A stretch of DNA of 64,000 nucleotides from JAJEFO01 sp965209045 (GTDB lineage: Bacteria > Pseudomonadota > Alphaproteobacteria > Rhodobacterales > Rhodobacteraceae). The translations under genes were made by a program, and so were the position numbers. The notes beneath the pieces were generated by a model. That model made no database searches. It had not been told where the DNA came from and worked only from the letters and a program-made list of their open reading frames with translations. Numbering within the stretch: position 1 is the stretch's first letter; each line of letters starts with the position of its first letter. Where the stretch lies: NCBI GenBank assembly GCA_965209045.1, contig CBDBPW010000002.1, positions 1 through 64,000 of the forward strand, in the 5' to 3' direction. Below are positions 28,589 through 40,446 of the stretch, piece after piece.

Positions 28589-29827
28589 TCAGCGACACTG
28601 ATTCTCTCGGGGCATTGGCGACCCGCCTTGCGTAAGCGGGTCGCCAACTCCAAAGTGCTGCTCCATCCACAAGTCGCCCAGTTGAGCACCCTCTTCCACG
28701 AAAGCCGCAATTTTCTTGTCATTGGCAATCGGATGACATTGAGTATGGCCTTGTTCGTCCCGCCACAGCACCCGCACCTCTTTGGGGTGCAACGCGTTCA
28801 GGAAGAACGGCGAGTGAGTTGTGACAAGTATCTGTGTTTTCGTCGCTGCGGCACGGCATTCCTCGGCGAGACCATGGAGCAGGCGTGGGTGCAGGAAGTT
28901 CTCCGGCTCCTCGATACCCAGAAATGGTGGCTTCTCTGGATCGTGAAGCAGCACGAGATAGGCCAGCATCTTGAGCGTCCCGTCCGATGCAAAGCGCGCC
29001 AAAATGGGAGAATCAAATGGCGCGTCCTTGATCTGCAAAAGTAGCCGACCATCAGGCATTTGCGTTGAAGTCACTCTCTCGATTCTCGGTACGCGTTCTC
29101 GCAATTTGGCGAAAATCGCGTCCAGATGATCGGAGTGTTGTTCAGACAGGTATTGAATGACATTGGCTAGGTTCCCGCCGGTCCGACTCAGCTGTTCATG
29201 CGGTCCGGTTTCGGGTTGGCGTCGTGGTTCATCCGTTGACAAGTAGGACAGATGCCAGCCCATAACGAAATCCCGTAACGACACGACTCGGGGGTTCTCG
29301 GCCAATTGCCCAAGTGCGCTCACCGCTAGCGTGTCCGCAGAACTGAGTGGAACCTCTTCGCGCTGGTCTTGTTCGTCGGGCATCTCGCCAGAGACCACTC
29401 TTCCGGTCCCGTTTTCGTATTCCATGAAGCGAAACGGCTTGCCTCGGCCCTTGCGGCTCCAGTGCAACCACTCTCTTTTGACCAAAGGCCTCCCGTTCAC
29501 TTCTTCAATTTCAATATGATAGGTAATCAGTGGACTCTTCGGGGCCGTACTTTGCTCGCGGTACTTGATCTCAATCATGATCGGGCCGGTCCTTCCACGC
29601 GTCTTCAATTCTCGCGCTCTTCCGCGTCTGTCCCAAGCTTGTCGAAGTCCGCTCTGGAAACACTCGGACAGAAACGCAAAGACATCGAAGACTGTGGACT
29701 TTCCGCTGCCGTTATGCCCGAGTAGAACAGTAAGCGGTGTAAAGTCTCTAATGTCTACACTTGCCATAGCTCTGAAGTTCTTGACTGTAAGCCGTTCAAT
29801 GCGGGCGGGTGCGGCATGCGCATTCAT
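28589..29827 (-). CDS. AAA15/OLD-like ATPase (AAA_21)
   Basis: Predicted 412-residue SMC/ABC-type ATPase of the AAA15/21 group. Walker A is GHNGSGKST at about 38-46. Walker B is in PFLGIEEPENFLHPRL near 325-340, followed by the H-loop TTHSPFF. The TOPRIM domain that OLD proteins carry at their C-terminus is absent; instead the next gene encodes a TOPRIM-like DUF4276 protein. The ATG at 29827 is preceded by a GGAGACGG ribosome-binding site. It sits inside a type I restriction operon, which suggests a second defence activity in the same transcript. Confidence 0.85.
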   Translation of the reverse strand: MNAHAAPARIERLTVKNFRAMASVDIRDFTPLTVLLGHNGSGKSTVFDVFAFLSECFQSGLRQAWDRRGRARELKTRGRTGPIMIEIKYREQSTAPKSPLITYHIEIEEVNGRPLVKREWLHWSRKGRGKPFRFMEYENGTGRVVSGEMPDEQDQREEVPLSSADTLAVSALGQLAENPRVVSLRDFVMGWHLSYLSTDEPRRQPETGPHEQLSRTGGNLANVIQYLSEQHSDHLDAIFAKLRERVPRIERVTSTQMPDGRLLLQIKDAPFDSPILARFASDGTLKMLAYLVLLHDPEKPPFLGIEEPENFLHPRLLHGLAEECRAAATKTQILVTTHSPFFLNALHPKEVRVLWRDEQGHTQCHPIANDKKIAAFVEEGAQLGDLWMEQHFGVGDPLTQGGSPMPRENQCR

Positions 29828-29915
29828 CGTCCGTCTCCATCATTGTTCACAAAGGCGCGGCGGCGTTGCGGTCGCTTCCTGACACCCTTGACTGCCGGAA
29901 CAAGTGTCAGAGGTC

Positions 29916-30186
29916 TCATGCGACAGCCTCTGCGAATTCTGCAATGCCTGCAACAGTGCGAAAGTCGGCAATCGGCACGTGTCTGTTGGGAGTTTCCTCG
30001 GGAAACAGGTTGCCGAACGGCACATGGACTGCGCGCGAACGCTTCCAGTTGCTTCAACGTCAGCTTGGTCTCCCCGCGCTCCCACTCGGGAAGCTTCCTG
30101 AACCTGACCGCAAGATGTTCCTGGGCGATCCCTGTGCGCTCTCGCGCCCAGCGGAGGAGCACAGGGTTGACAGGGACGCGGTTCAT
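29916..30186 (-). pseudogene. XRE/ImmA-type regulator, frameshifted and truncated
   Basis: Residues 1-40 (MNRVPVNPVLLRWARERTGI, then a Trp-Glu-Arg-Gly turn and LKQLEAFAR) are the N-terminal HTH of the XRE family fused in other bacteria to an ImmA/IrrE metallopeptidase. After FAR a shift near 30028 moves the family sequence to another frame (VHVPFGNLFPEE and HVPIADFRTV), and this ends at a TGA at 29916. The whole ImmA peptidase domain that should follow is gone. Its ATG overlaps the GIY-YIG gene's stop as ATGA, so it was originally part of the operon. Confidence 0.8.
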
Positions 30187-31133
30187 GTCACGCCGTCCGC
30201 GTCGCTGGTCAAGGCTGAAGCGGCAAGCTGCCTCGATTGCCAATCGCCATACGAAACATCCGATCCAGCGAGCTTCCAGGACGTGCGCCCGTTGTCAGGC
30301 CGTCCGAGAATGACGGCGGACGCCGCACTTGGGCTTCGGAAGGCAACATCCTGAGAAAACCTCAGGATGCCACCCTCTCCTGTAACGAGCTTGCTTGACC
30401 GGACACGCTGCGCATGCCGTTTCGGATAGCTTTGGTCAGATGCGCTGGACCAATCAGCACCGGCGGTAGATCTTACTGGCACCACGCATTCCCCGCCAAT
30501 CTCTTGCGCCTGCGCCTCGACCCCGCGCTTTCTGCCGACCAGACGGAGGACGGGAGTGTCGTCACGGTCGGCCAAGCCGGTGCCCGTTGTCCGGGCGGTC
30601 TGGGCATCACTCCTGTACTGCCGCAGGAAATTGAAGCCCAGGACAGGGAAGATCAGCCTGATCTGCTCAATGAAGAACTCCATGTCGGATTCATCGGCAT
30701 CGGGCAGCGGAACTGGCGACGGGGCCGTGCCGTTCATGAGGCTGGCATTGTCGGAAGCTCTCGCAATGGCAATCAGGCGCGCTTCCAGATAGCGTGCATG
30801 CGCCTTCGTGATGTTCTGGTCTTTGCTGGTGACAACGCAAACGCGTTCCCAGAAGTCCTTGCTTTCGTCGCTGCTGTGCTGAATCAGGCGTTTGCGGACG
30901 ACATCGCTCTCGCCAACGTAAACCTGGTTCGTTTCGGGGTCCTCCGGATCAGGCCCTGCGAGAAAGTAGATTCCGGTGCGATCAAGCTCAGGTCGCTTCA
31001 TGAAGGCCTGTAACCCGCTTCGGGAGCCGGCAAGAACATGGCCCGTCCAGTTCATGATCTCCGCAGTGACAAGGCCTGATGCCTCGCCATCCACGAGAAA
31101 CAGTCGAACGGTTCTGCCGAGCAATGTGCTCAT
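30183..31133 (-). CDS. GIY-YIG nuclease family protein with DUF4357
   Basis: Predicted 316-residue protein. The N-terminal half has a GIY-YIG-like core (GIYFLAG near 54-60 and QVYVGES near 71-77, with KRLIQH following). The C-terminus carries a DUF4357-like segment (FRSPSAASAVILGRPDNG near 268-285). Such proteins are frequent inside type I restriction operons and may act as an added nuclease or DNA-binding component. Both its ends show ATGA overlaps: with hsdS upstream and the XRE remnant downstream. Role inferred. Confidence 0.8.
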   Translation of the reverse strand: MSTLLGRTVRLFLVDGEASGLVTAEIMNWTGHVLAGSRSGLQAFMKRPELDRTGIYFLAGPDPEDPETNQVYVGESDVVRKRLIQHSSDESKDFWERVCVVTSKDQNITKAHARYLEARLIAIARASDNASLMNGTAPSPVPLPDADESDMEFFIEQIRLIFPVLGFNFLRQYRSDAQTARTTGTGLADRDDTPVLRLVGRKRGVEAQAQEIGGECVVPVRSTAGADWSSASDQSYPKRHAQRVRSSKLVTGEGGILRFSQDVAFRSPSAASAVILGRPDNGRTSWKLAGSDVSYGDWQSRQLAASALTSDADGVT

Positions 31134-32443
31134 GCCGCCCCCTCTTGGAGTTTTTCGGCTTGAGCAAGGCGGATTTCGCCGGACATTAAATTCGGGAGTA
31201 GGAGATTGCGAGTTTGAGACAGCGTTCGGGCTTCGCGACGATTTGACAAAATTCGGTCAGTGAATGGTTGGACAATCTGGTCGAACGAATTGACCAACAG
31301 GGGTTCGGCGACGAGCACCTTGCGGGCGAGAAGGGCCTTCGGTGGAACGCGCTGATGGCTCTTCGACGTCCCGGTGACCATTGCGGCCATGTCTCTCCTG
31401 AATTCTGAACATTTAAAGAGACAGTAGAGCACACTGCGGCTCGCCGGTGGGAGAGGCGTTAAGGCTAAGAATTCGGTGGATGCGACCTGATGTGTTTCGC
31501 CCTTGGGATTGGGTAGCCATACTCTCTCTATCTCGGGATTCAGTTTGGACAACAGAATCGCGTCTTCCGGCACTATCGTCTTGTTGCTCTTGATTGAGCT
31601 GCCAATGTCACAAGCAGGCTCCCCGCCAGCATCGTAAGCCGGTATGCTGTAGTGCTCGTAAATGTTGTCTGGTCGGGCACCCGGCGACAGCGTGGCGCGG
31701 TGATGATGCGCCAATTCGCTTAGCACAAAGGTCCGCCATCCCACCGGCTTCCCCTCACCATCCAGCGCATCGGGAAACAGCTCCCAAAGTTCAGAAGCGA
31801 GGTAAGGCGCGCGGCCTTCGGCCTTGGCGCGGGTGGGACCGAAATCGACGAACCAGTCCTTGAAGATCGCACGCGCCATCGCCTCAAGCGTCTCGTTCAT
31901 CCGACGGTTCAGGTCGATTTTGTGTTCGAGAGAACCGAGTATGGCCCCAATTTCGACCTGTTCGTCCATTGGCGGCAAATCGAACTGGTAGGCCAATATC
32001 TTTTTGGGCGATGTGTGCTTGACAGTCGAGCCGGTGTAGCCAGCCAAAATTTCACTTCTGTAGTCGGGCGAGCGCAAGAGCCAGTGAACAAAGTTCGCGG
32101 TTACCTTGTCGGACTTGATGACTACCTTGCCTAGCCGCTGGTTGTGGAGAAGGCGCATTGGACTGTCCGGCACGACCGCAGAGTATCCGAGTGTGTCTGC
32201 CTCTTTGCTTAAGTCAGTCATGGTCACCAAGATGTCGCCCGGGCAAAGAATGGAATCACTTGGCACTGGTCCGTCTCGATAGTACTTTTGCTTTCCCCAT
32301 TGAAAGCCTCCGCCAATTGCGAAGTTTCCTGGAGTTAGCAAGAAATCCCCGGGTGGTTCGTCGCGAAAGAACTCACCCTTGAACGCAAATCCGTGCTTAA
32401 TCTCAATCAGTTCGCCCAGACACACCTTCAGACGTTCATCCAT
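31130..32443 (-). CDS. hsdS: Type I restriction specificity subunit HsdS
   Basis: Predicted 437-residue specificity subunit with two target-recognition domains (about 1-150 and 230-385), each followed by a conserved helical spacer (first spacer QVEIGAILGSLEHKIDLNRR near 160-180). HsdS sets which bipartite DNA site the HsdM/HsdR complex reads. It overlaps the GIY-YIG gene by 4 bases. Sequence appears intact, so methylation activity could persist even though the restriction subunit gene is broken. Confidence 0.92.
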   Translation of the reverse strand: MDERLKVCLGELIEIKHGFAFKGEFFRDEPPGDFLLTPGNFAIGGGFQWGKQKYYRDGPVPSDSILCPGDILVTMTDLSKEADTLGYSAVVPDSPMRLLHNQRLGKVVIKSDKVTANFVHWLLRSPDYRSEILAGYTGSTVKHTSPKKILAYQFDLPPMDEQVEIGAILGSLEHKIDLNRRMNETLEAMARAIFKDWFVDFGPTRAKAEGRAPYLASELWELFPDALDGEGKPVGWRTFVLSELAHHHRATLSPGARPDNIYEHYSIPAYDAGGEPACDIGSSIKSNKTIVPEDAILLSKLNPEIERVWLPNPKGETHQVASTEFLALTPLPPASRSVLYCLFKCSEFRRDMAAMVTGTSKSHQRVPPKALLARKVLVAEPLLVNSFDQIVQPFTDRILSNRREARTLSQTRNLLLPNLMSGEIRLAQAEKLQEGAA

Positions 32444-32525
32444 GTGCGCCGACCTCTTCCCGTTGCTTGTCGTGCTGCTCCCCGAGGCACTTGAGGGACG
32501 AGCGAAACTTGCCGTAGTCGATCAT
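32436..32525 (-). CDS. Possible 29-codon HepT-like relic before hsdS
   Basis: A short frame starts MIDYGKFRSSLKCLGEQHD, which resembles the first residues of HepT/HI0074-like nucleotidyltransferase partners (pattern MIDY-x-KF-x3-L-x2-L). It stops after 29 codons, overlapping the hsdS start by 8 bases. Intact HepT-like proteins are about 130 residues, so this would be only the N-terminus, either a coupled mini-ORF or a deletion relic. Confidence 0.3.
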   Translation of the reverse strand: MIDYGKFRSSLKCLGEQHDKQREEVGAHG

Positions 32526-32547
32526 GTGGCATGCCCTTCGGTGGCCT

Positions 32548-32798
32548 TCAACAAGATGCCGATGTCCGCCTGAGCGCCAGAACTTCATTCGTCTGCGCGT
32601 CCGCTCGCGCGGCCACGGGCAAGTCGCAGACGTCTCCGTGCCTGCCGTCCCATTCGTGAGTGCCGTAGTCCAGCACGACCGGAGTGACGCGTATCTGCTC
32701 CGGAGATAGATCGTCGTAACCATTTTCGTATCCGCTCACGACCACGCGCATGTCGTCGGGATAACGAGCCAGCAGCTCTATCATTTCGCGAACTGTCA

Positions 32799-32802
<4 letters not shown>
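32548..32802 (-). CDS. Small conserved protein of type I restriction operon
   Basis: Predicted 84-residue protein (83 if ATG 32799 is used) with VREMIELLARYPDDMRVVVS, a YENGYDDLSP turn and a closing Ala/Arg-rich part. Small proteins with this opening are common beside hsdM/hsdS genes; function is unknown to me. Its start overlaps the hsdM stop (ATGATG), so it is translated with HsdM. Confidence 0.65.
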
Positions 32803-34379
<1,577 letters not shown>

Positions 34380-35105
34380 GCCTGTTTCGATCGTGCTCGT
34401 ACCTGCGCCCTCGGAAGAGCCGTAGGCTTGCGGGTTCGGTCCCGCCCAAGGTATCGCAGCATCCCGCCGCATGAACAACGGGTGAAATCCGGTGACAATC
34501 AATGCCTGCCGACCTTTGCAATATCCTGTCGGTCACTCTCTGACTTTGCCGTCAACGCGGGCAAGCTTGGGATGGAACATCAAGGATGCGATCAATTTGC
34601 CGCGTGCGCCCAACCTGCGATCGACATCGCTGAATCCGCAGTCGTGTGGCGGGTAGAATGATCGGGCCGGCGTGTCTTGCGCATCGGGGCAGGACTGCCG
34701 TTTCCAGTCCTGCGCCGCTCTCGCGGACCGGATCACAAGCGATCAATGCATGCAGCGCATTCACTCAAGCCTGGTTGAGCATGTCCTTGAACAGCGTCTC
34801 GTGGTTGTCGACAGCACATGCCATGATCGGGGAACCGCGCCAGTTCCGCGACCTCGAGATCCCTGGGACTCTTGAAACCCTCGCCCCGCGCCAGCACTCA
34901 GGGCCCAATCGCGATCACCCGCGGGGTGTGTGCGCTTGTGCGTTTCTGCATGGCCTTCCTTGAGCGGGCAAGCGGGGCGACGAGGATCTTGCACGCGGGT
35001 CCCAAAAAGGCACGCAGACAAGGTTGCGATGCTGTGCGTGGACCCGGAATCTGGCTGAACCGGACGCGTGTGTCCATTCTCAGGGAATGTCGAAACCACG
35101 GTGAC
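34380..35105. other. Intergenic stretch upstream of hsdM
   Basis: About 725 bases between the hsdM start and the 3' end of the thiolase gene. It should hold the restriction operon promoter. Short open frames on both strands have no recognisable domain. No repeat or RNA gene seen. Confidence 0.4.
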
Positions 35106-36326
35106 TCAGGAACGGAACTCGGATTCGATCGCGATCGCGGTTGCCTCCCCACCGCCTATGCAGATCGAGGCCACGCCTCTCCGCGCCCTTCTCGCCTTCA
35201 TGGCACCGAGCAGCGTCACGATGATGCGCGCGCCCGAGGCCCCGATCGGATGACCGAGCGCCACGGCGCCGCCGTGCACGTTCAGGCGTTCATGCTCAAT
35301 GCCCATTTCCCGCATCGACGCCATTGGGACGCAGGCAAACGCCTCGTTGATTTCAAACAGGTCCACGGAGTCGAGATCCCAGCCGACCCTTTCGAGAAGC
35401 GCGCGCTTCGCGAAGACCGGTGCCGTCGTGAACCACCCCGGCTCGCCCGCGAAGGTCGCATGCCCCACGATTCGGGCGACCGGAGTCGATTCAAGCGCCT
35501 CAACAACGGAAGCACGAGCAAGCATTACGGCCGCAGCGCCGTCATTTATCGAAGAGGACGAAGCGGCAGTGATCGTCCCATCTCTCCTGAAGGCGGGACG
35601 CAAGCCCGGAATCCTGTCAAGGTCGATCTTCCGGGGCCCTTCGTCGCTGTCCACGACCGTCGCACCCTTCCGGGCCTTCACTGTCACTGGCGCGATTTCC
35701 CAGTCGAAGCGACCCTCGGCCGTGGCCCGTTTTGCGCGCGTCACGCTTTCGATCGCGTATGCGTCCTGTTCGTCGCGCGTGAACTGGAATTTCTCCGCAC
35801 AGTCCTCGCCGAACGTGCCCATCGACCGCCGGCTGCCGTCCGAAGCAACCTCGAACGCGTCCTCCAGCCCGTCGAGCATCATGTGGTCAAGCATTTTCGT
35901 GTGGCCGATCCTGGCACCCGCACGACCGGCGGGCAGGAGGTAGGGCGCACCAGTCATGCTCTCCATGCCGCCCGCAACGACCAAGTCGGCGGTTCCCGCA
36001 GAAATCCCGTCATGGGCCTGCATGACCGCCTTCATCCCCGAGCCGCACACCTTGGAGACTGTTGTGCACGGAACCGAGACCGGCAAACCGGCGCCGAGCG
36101 CGGCCTGTCGTGAGGGGGCCTGCCCGAGACCAGCGGGCAGGACATTGCCCATCAGGATCTCGTCAACCCTTGCCTTGTCGACCCTGGCGTCACGAACTGC
36201 GGCATCGATTGCAACTGACCCGAGTTCCGTCGCCGGAACGCCCGAAAGCTCGCCCTGGAATGCTCCAAGCGGCGTGCGCGCCGCACCGCAAATCATGATC
36301 GGGTCCGAGACTTTCCTTGCGACCAT
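35106..36326 (-). CDS. atoB: Acetyl-CoA acetyltransferase (thiolase)
   Basis: Predicted 406-residue thiolase. The acyl-accepting Cys lies in VCGSGMKA near 97, the catalytic His in GHPIGASGA near 357, and the second active Cys in CIGGGEATA near 393. As the last gene of a leucine/isovalerate operon it would cleave acetoacetyl-CoA, or condense acetyl-CoA, joining ketogenic products to central metabolism. It begins 2 bases after the enoyl-CoA hydratase stop. The family is certain; the preferred chain length is inferred from context. Confidence 0.9.
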   Translation of the reverse strand: MVARKVSDPIMICGAARTPLGAFQGELSGVPATELGSVAIDAAVRDARVDKARVDEILMGNVLPAGLGQAPSRQAALGAGLPVSVPCTTVSKVCGSGMKAVMQAHDGISAGTADLVVAGGMESMTGAPYLLPAGRAGARIGHTKMLDHMMLDGLEDAFEVASDGSRRSMGTFGEDCAEKFQFTRDEQDAYAIESVTRAKRATAEGRFDWEIAPVTVKARKGATVVDSDEGPRKIDLDRIPGLRPAFRRDGTITAASSSSINDGAAAVMLARASVVEALESTPVARIVGHATFAGEPGWFTTAPVFAKRALLERVGWDLDSVDLFEINEAFACVPMASMREMGIEHERLNVHGGAVALGHPIGASGARIIVTLLGAMKARRARRGVASICIGGGEATAIAIESEFRS

Positions 36327-36328
36327 AC

Positions 36329-37129
36329 TCAGGCTCCTTCTGTGCCAACCCACCGTGGCTTGCGCTTTTCCAGAAACGCCGCGACGCCTTCGCGTGCCTC
36401 CTCCCTTTCCCAGGTGTCCGCGAGACGTTTGATCGACGCGTCGATGACCGCCTCGTCAATTCGCGGTCCCAGTGACCGGACAAGCGCCTTTGCACGGCCC
36501 GGAGGCCCCTGCGGAAGCTGCAGGTAGGGAGCCACCTCGTTGGCGATGGCCGCACCCATGTCCTCCGGCTTCACCGACCTTGCGACAATGCCCAGCGCCG
36601 CCGCCTCGTCGCCGCCGAACGTCCGTCCGCTCATGACAACCTGCCTCGCGCGCGCCTCTCCCATTCGCGCAACGACATAGGGGCCGATCGTGGCCGGAAT
36701 GAGCCCGAGCCGCGTCTCTGTCAGTCCGATCCTGCAGTCGCGAGACGCGATCGCGATGTCGCAGACGCACGCCATCCCGACTCCGCCGCCGAGCGCCGCC
36801 CCCTCGACGCGACCGACGAGGGGCAGCGGCATCTCGTTCAGGTCCTTGAGCATCATGGCAAGGCGTCGTGCTTCCGCAATGCGCGTCTCCCTGTTCGCGT
36901 TGATCTGGGCCTTCATCCAGGTCAGGTCGGCACCTGCGCAGAAGGTTCCTCCGGCGCCCGAAAGGACGACCACCCGAATGTCATTGCGGTCGCGTGCAAG
37001 CCGGGCGAAGGCGGCAAGCTCGTCCATCATCTGCGCTGACAACGCGTTCCTGCGCTCCGGGCTGTTGAGCCTGAGATCGGCAACGCCACGCTCATCGACC
37101 TCGACGGATATCGCGCGAAACTCCTCCAT
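36329..37129 (-). CDS. liuC: Methylglutaconyl-CoA hydratase (enoyl-CoA hydratase family)
   Basis: Predicted 266-residue crotonase-fold enzyme. The oxyanion-hole segment FCAGADLTWMK near 63-73 and GRVEGAALGGGVGMACVCD near 104-122 are typical of LiuC/AUH-type methylglutaconyl-CoA hydratases, which hydrate 3-methylglutaconyl-CoA to HMG-CoA. The ATG 37129 is chosen because AGGAG lies 6 bases upstream; a GTG at 37135 is less likely. It follows the HMG-CoA lyase stop by 8 bases. Confidence 0.88.
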   Translation of the reverse strand: MEEFRAISVEVDERGVADLRLNSPERRNALSAQMMDELAAFARLARDRNDIRVVVLSGAGGTFCAGADLTWMKAQINANRETRIAEARRLAMMLKDLNEMPLPLVGRVEGAALGGGVGMACVCDIAIASRDCRIGLTETRLGLIPATIGPYVVARMGEARARQVVMSGRTFGGDEAAALGIVARSVKPEDMGAAIANEVAPYLQLPQGPPGRAKALVRSLGPRIDEAVIDASIKRLADTWEREEAREGVAAFLEKRKPRWVGTEGA

Positions 37130-37137
37130 GCACACTC

Positions 37138-37988
37138 CTAGCCGGATCCCAGGCGCTGCGCAAAGCGGGCCGCCTCCCCCAACGCGTCCGGATCAACGCC
37201 TGTCTCAAAGCCTTCCGCCTCCAGCAGGTCTACAACCGCCTCGGTCGCCACGTTCCCTTGCGCCCCCGTGGCATAGGGGCAGCCGCCAATCCCGCCCGCC
37301 GAAGCGTCGAACGTCCGAATTCCGAGCGCAAGAGCGGCCAGGATGTTGGCAAGCGCACGTCCGTCCGTGTCATGAAAGTGCCCCGCGATCCGTTCTGCCG
37401 GCACCTGCGACAGAACCGCATCAAGCATGGCCGAGACAGATTCTGGAGTTCCCTTCCCGATCGTGTCACCGAGCGAGATTTCGTAGCACCCCATGTCCAG
37501 CAGCGCCCTTGCAACCGCGGCAACGGCCTCCGGCGCAACCTTGCCTTCGTAAGGGCAGTCGGTGACGCAGGACACGTAGCCCCGCACCGGCACGCCCTCG
37601 GCAGCCGCACGATCCATGATCGGGCGAAACCGCTCGTAGCTCTCTGAGATGGAGCAGTTGACGTTCATTCGGCTGAACGTCTCGGATGCCGCCCCGAAGA
37701 CCGCCACCTCGTCCGCCCCTGCCGCGAGCGCGCCTTCGAAGCCTTTCATGTTCGGCGTCAGCGCCGTGTAGGCCACGCCCGTTCGCCTGTTGATTCCGGC
37801 CATGACCTCCGCGCCGTCCGCCATCTGCGGCACCCATTTCGGCGAAACGAAGCTCGCCGTCTCTATCTTCTTGAATCCGGATCTGGTCAGGGCGTCGACA
37901 AGCGCGATCTTGTCCTCCGTCGGAATGACTCGCGCCTCGTTCTGCAGACCGTCGCGCGGCGCCATCTCGAAGACCAGGACCCGGTCGC

Positions 37989-37992
<4 letters not shown>
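37138..37992 (-). CDS. liuE: Hydroxymethylglutaryl-CoA lyase
   Basis: Predicted 284-residue HMG-CoA lyase (LiuE/MvaB), cleaving HMG-CoA to acetoacetate and acetyl-CoA. TIM-barrel landmarks are the metal-binding PRDGLQNE near 12-19, SCVTDCPY near 140, HFHDTDGRALAN near 206, and the C-terminal catalytic-Cys loop GGIGGCPYATGAQGNVATE near 233-251. Its ATG overlaps the upstream carboxylase gene stop as ATGA. Confidence 0.95.
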
Positions 37993-39939
<1,947 letters not shown>

Positions 39940-39950
<11 letters not shown>

Positions 39951-40443
39951 CTGTGTTCAGGTCATGCATCGCATCCTGCAAGAGACGCTCCATCGCGGCA
40001 TCGAAGGAGACCAGCTTGCAGTCAAGATGTGTCGACCTGACCGCCCTGAGCGCGACGCGGGCTGCGCGATCGGCCGGAAAGCCGTAGACACCCGTCGATA
40101 TGGCCGGAAAGGCGATGGAAACGCAGTCGTGCTCGTCCGCAACGCGAAGCGAATTCACGTAGCAGGACCTGAGCAGCGCATCTTCGTCCTGATCGCCTCC
40201 CCGCCAGACCGGGCCGACGGTATGAATGACGAAACGGGCCGCCAGGTTGTGCCCTCCGGTGATCTTCGCCTGGCCCGTCTCGCATCCACCGAGGGTCCGG
40301 CACTCTTCGAGAAGTCCCGGACCGGCGGCCCGGTGGATCGCGCCGTCCACGCCGCCGCCGCCGAGCAACGAGGGGTTGGCGGCGTTGACGATGGCTTCGA
40401 CGTCGAGCTTGGTGATGTCTGCTTGCAGGATTTCGATTGGCAT
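39940..40443 (-). CDS. Macrodomain protein (O-acetyl-ADP-ribose deacetylase-like)
   Basis: Predicted 167-residue stand-alone macrodomain of the MacroD/YmdB type. Residues 4-26 read LQADITKLDVEAIVNAANPS followed by LLGGGGVDGAIHRAAG, the ADP-ribose-binding and catalytic loop (Asn and Asp present). The second loop FPAISTGVYGFP near 111-122 is also intact. Such enzymes hydrolyse O-acetyl-ADP-ribose or remove ADP-ribose from proteins. It is placed between the two methylcrotonyl-CoA carboxylase genes, 3 bases after the beta subunit and overlapping the alpha subunit, so it is part of this operon. The meaning of that placement is unknown. Confidence 0.92.
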
Positions 40444-40446
40444 GGG

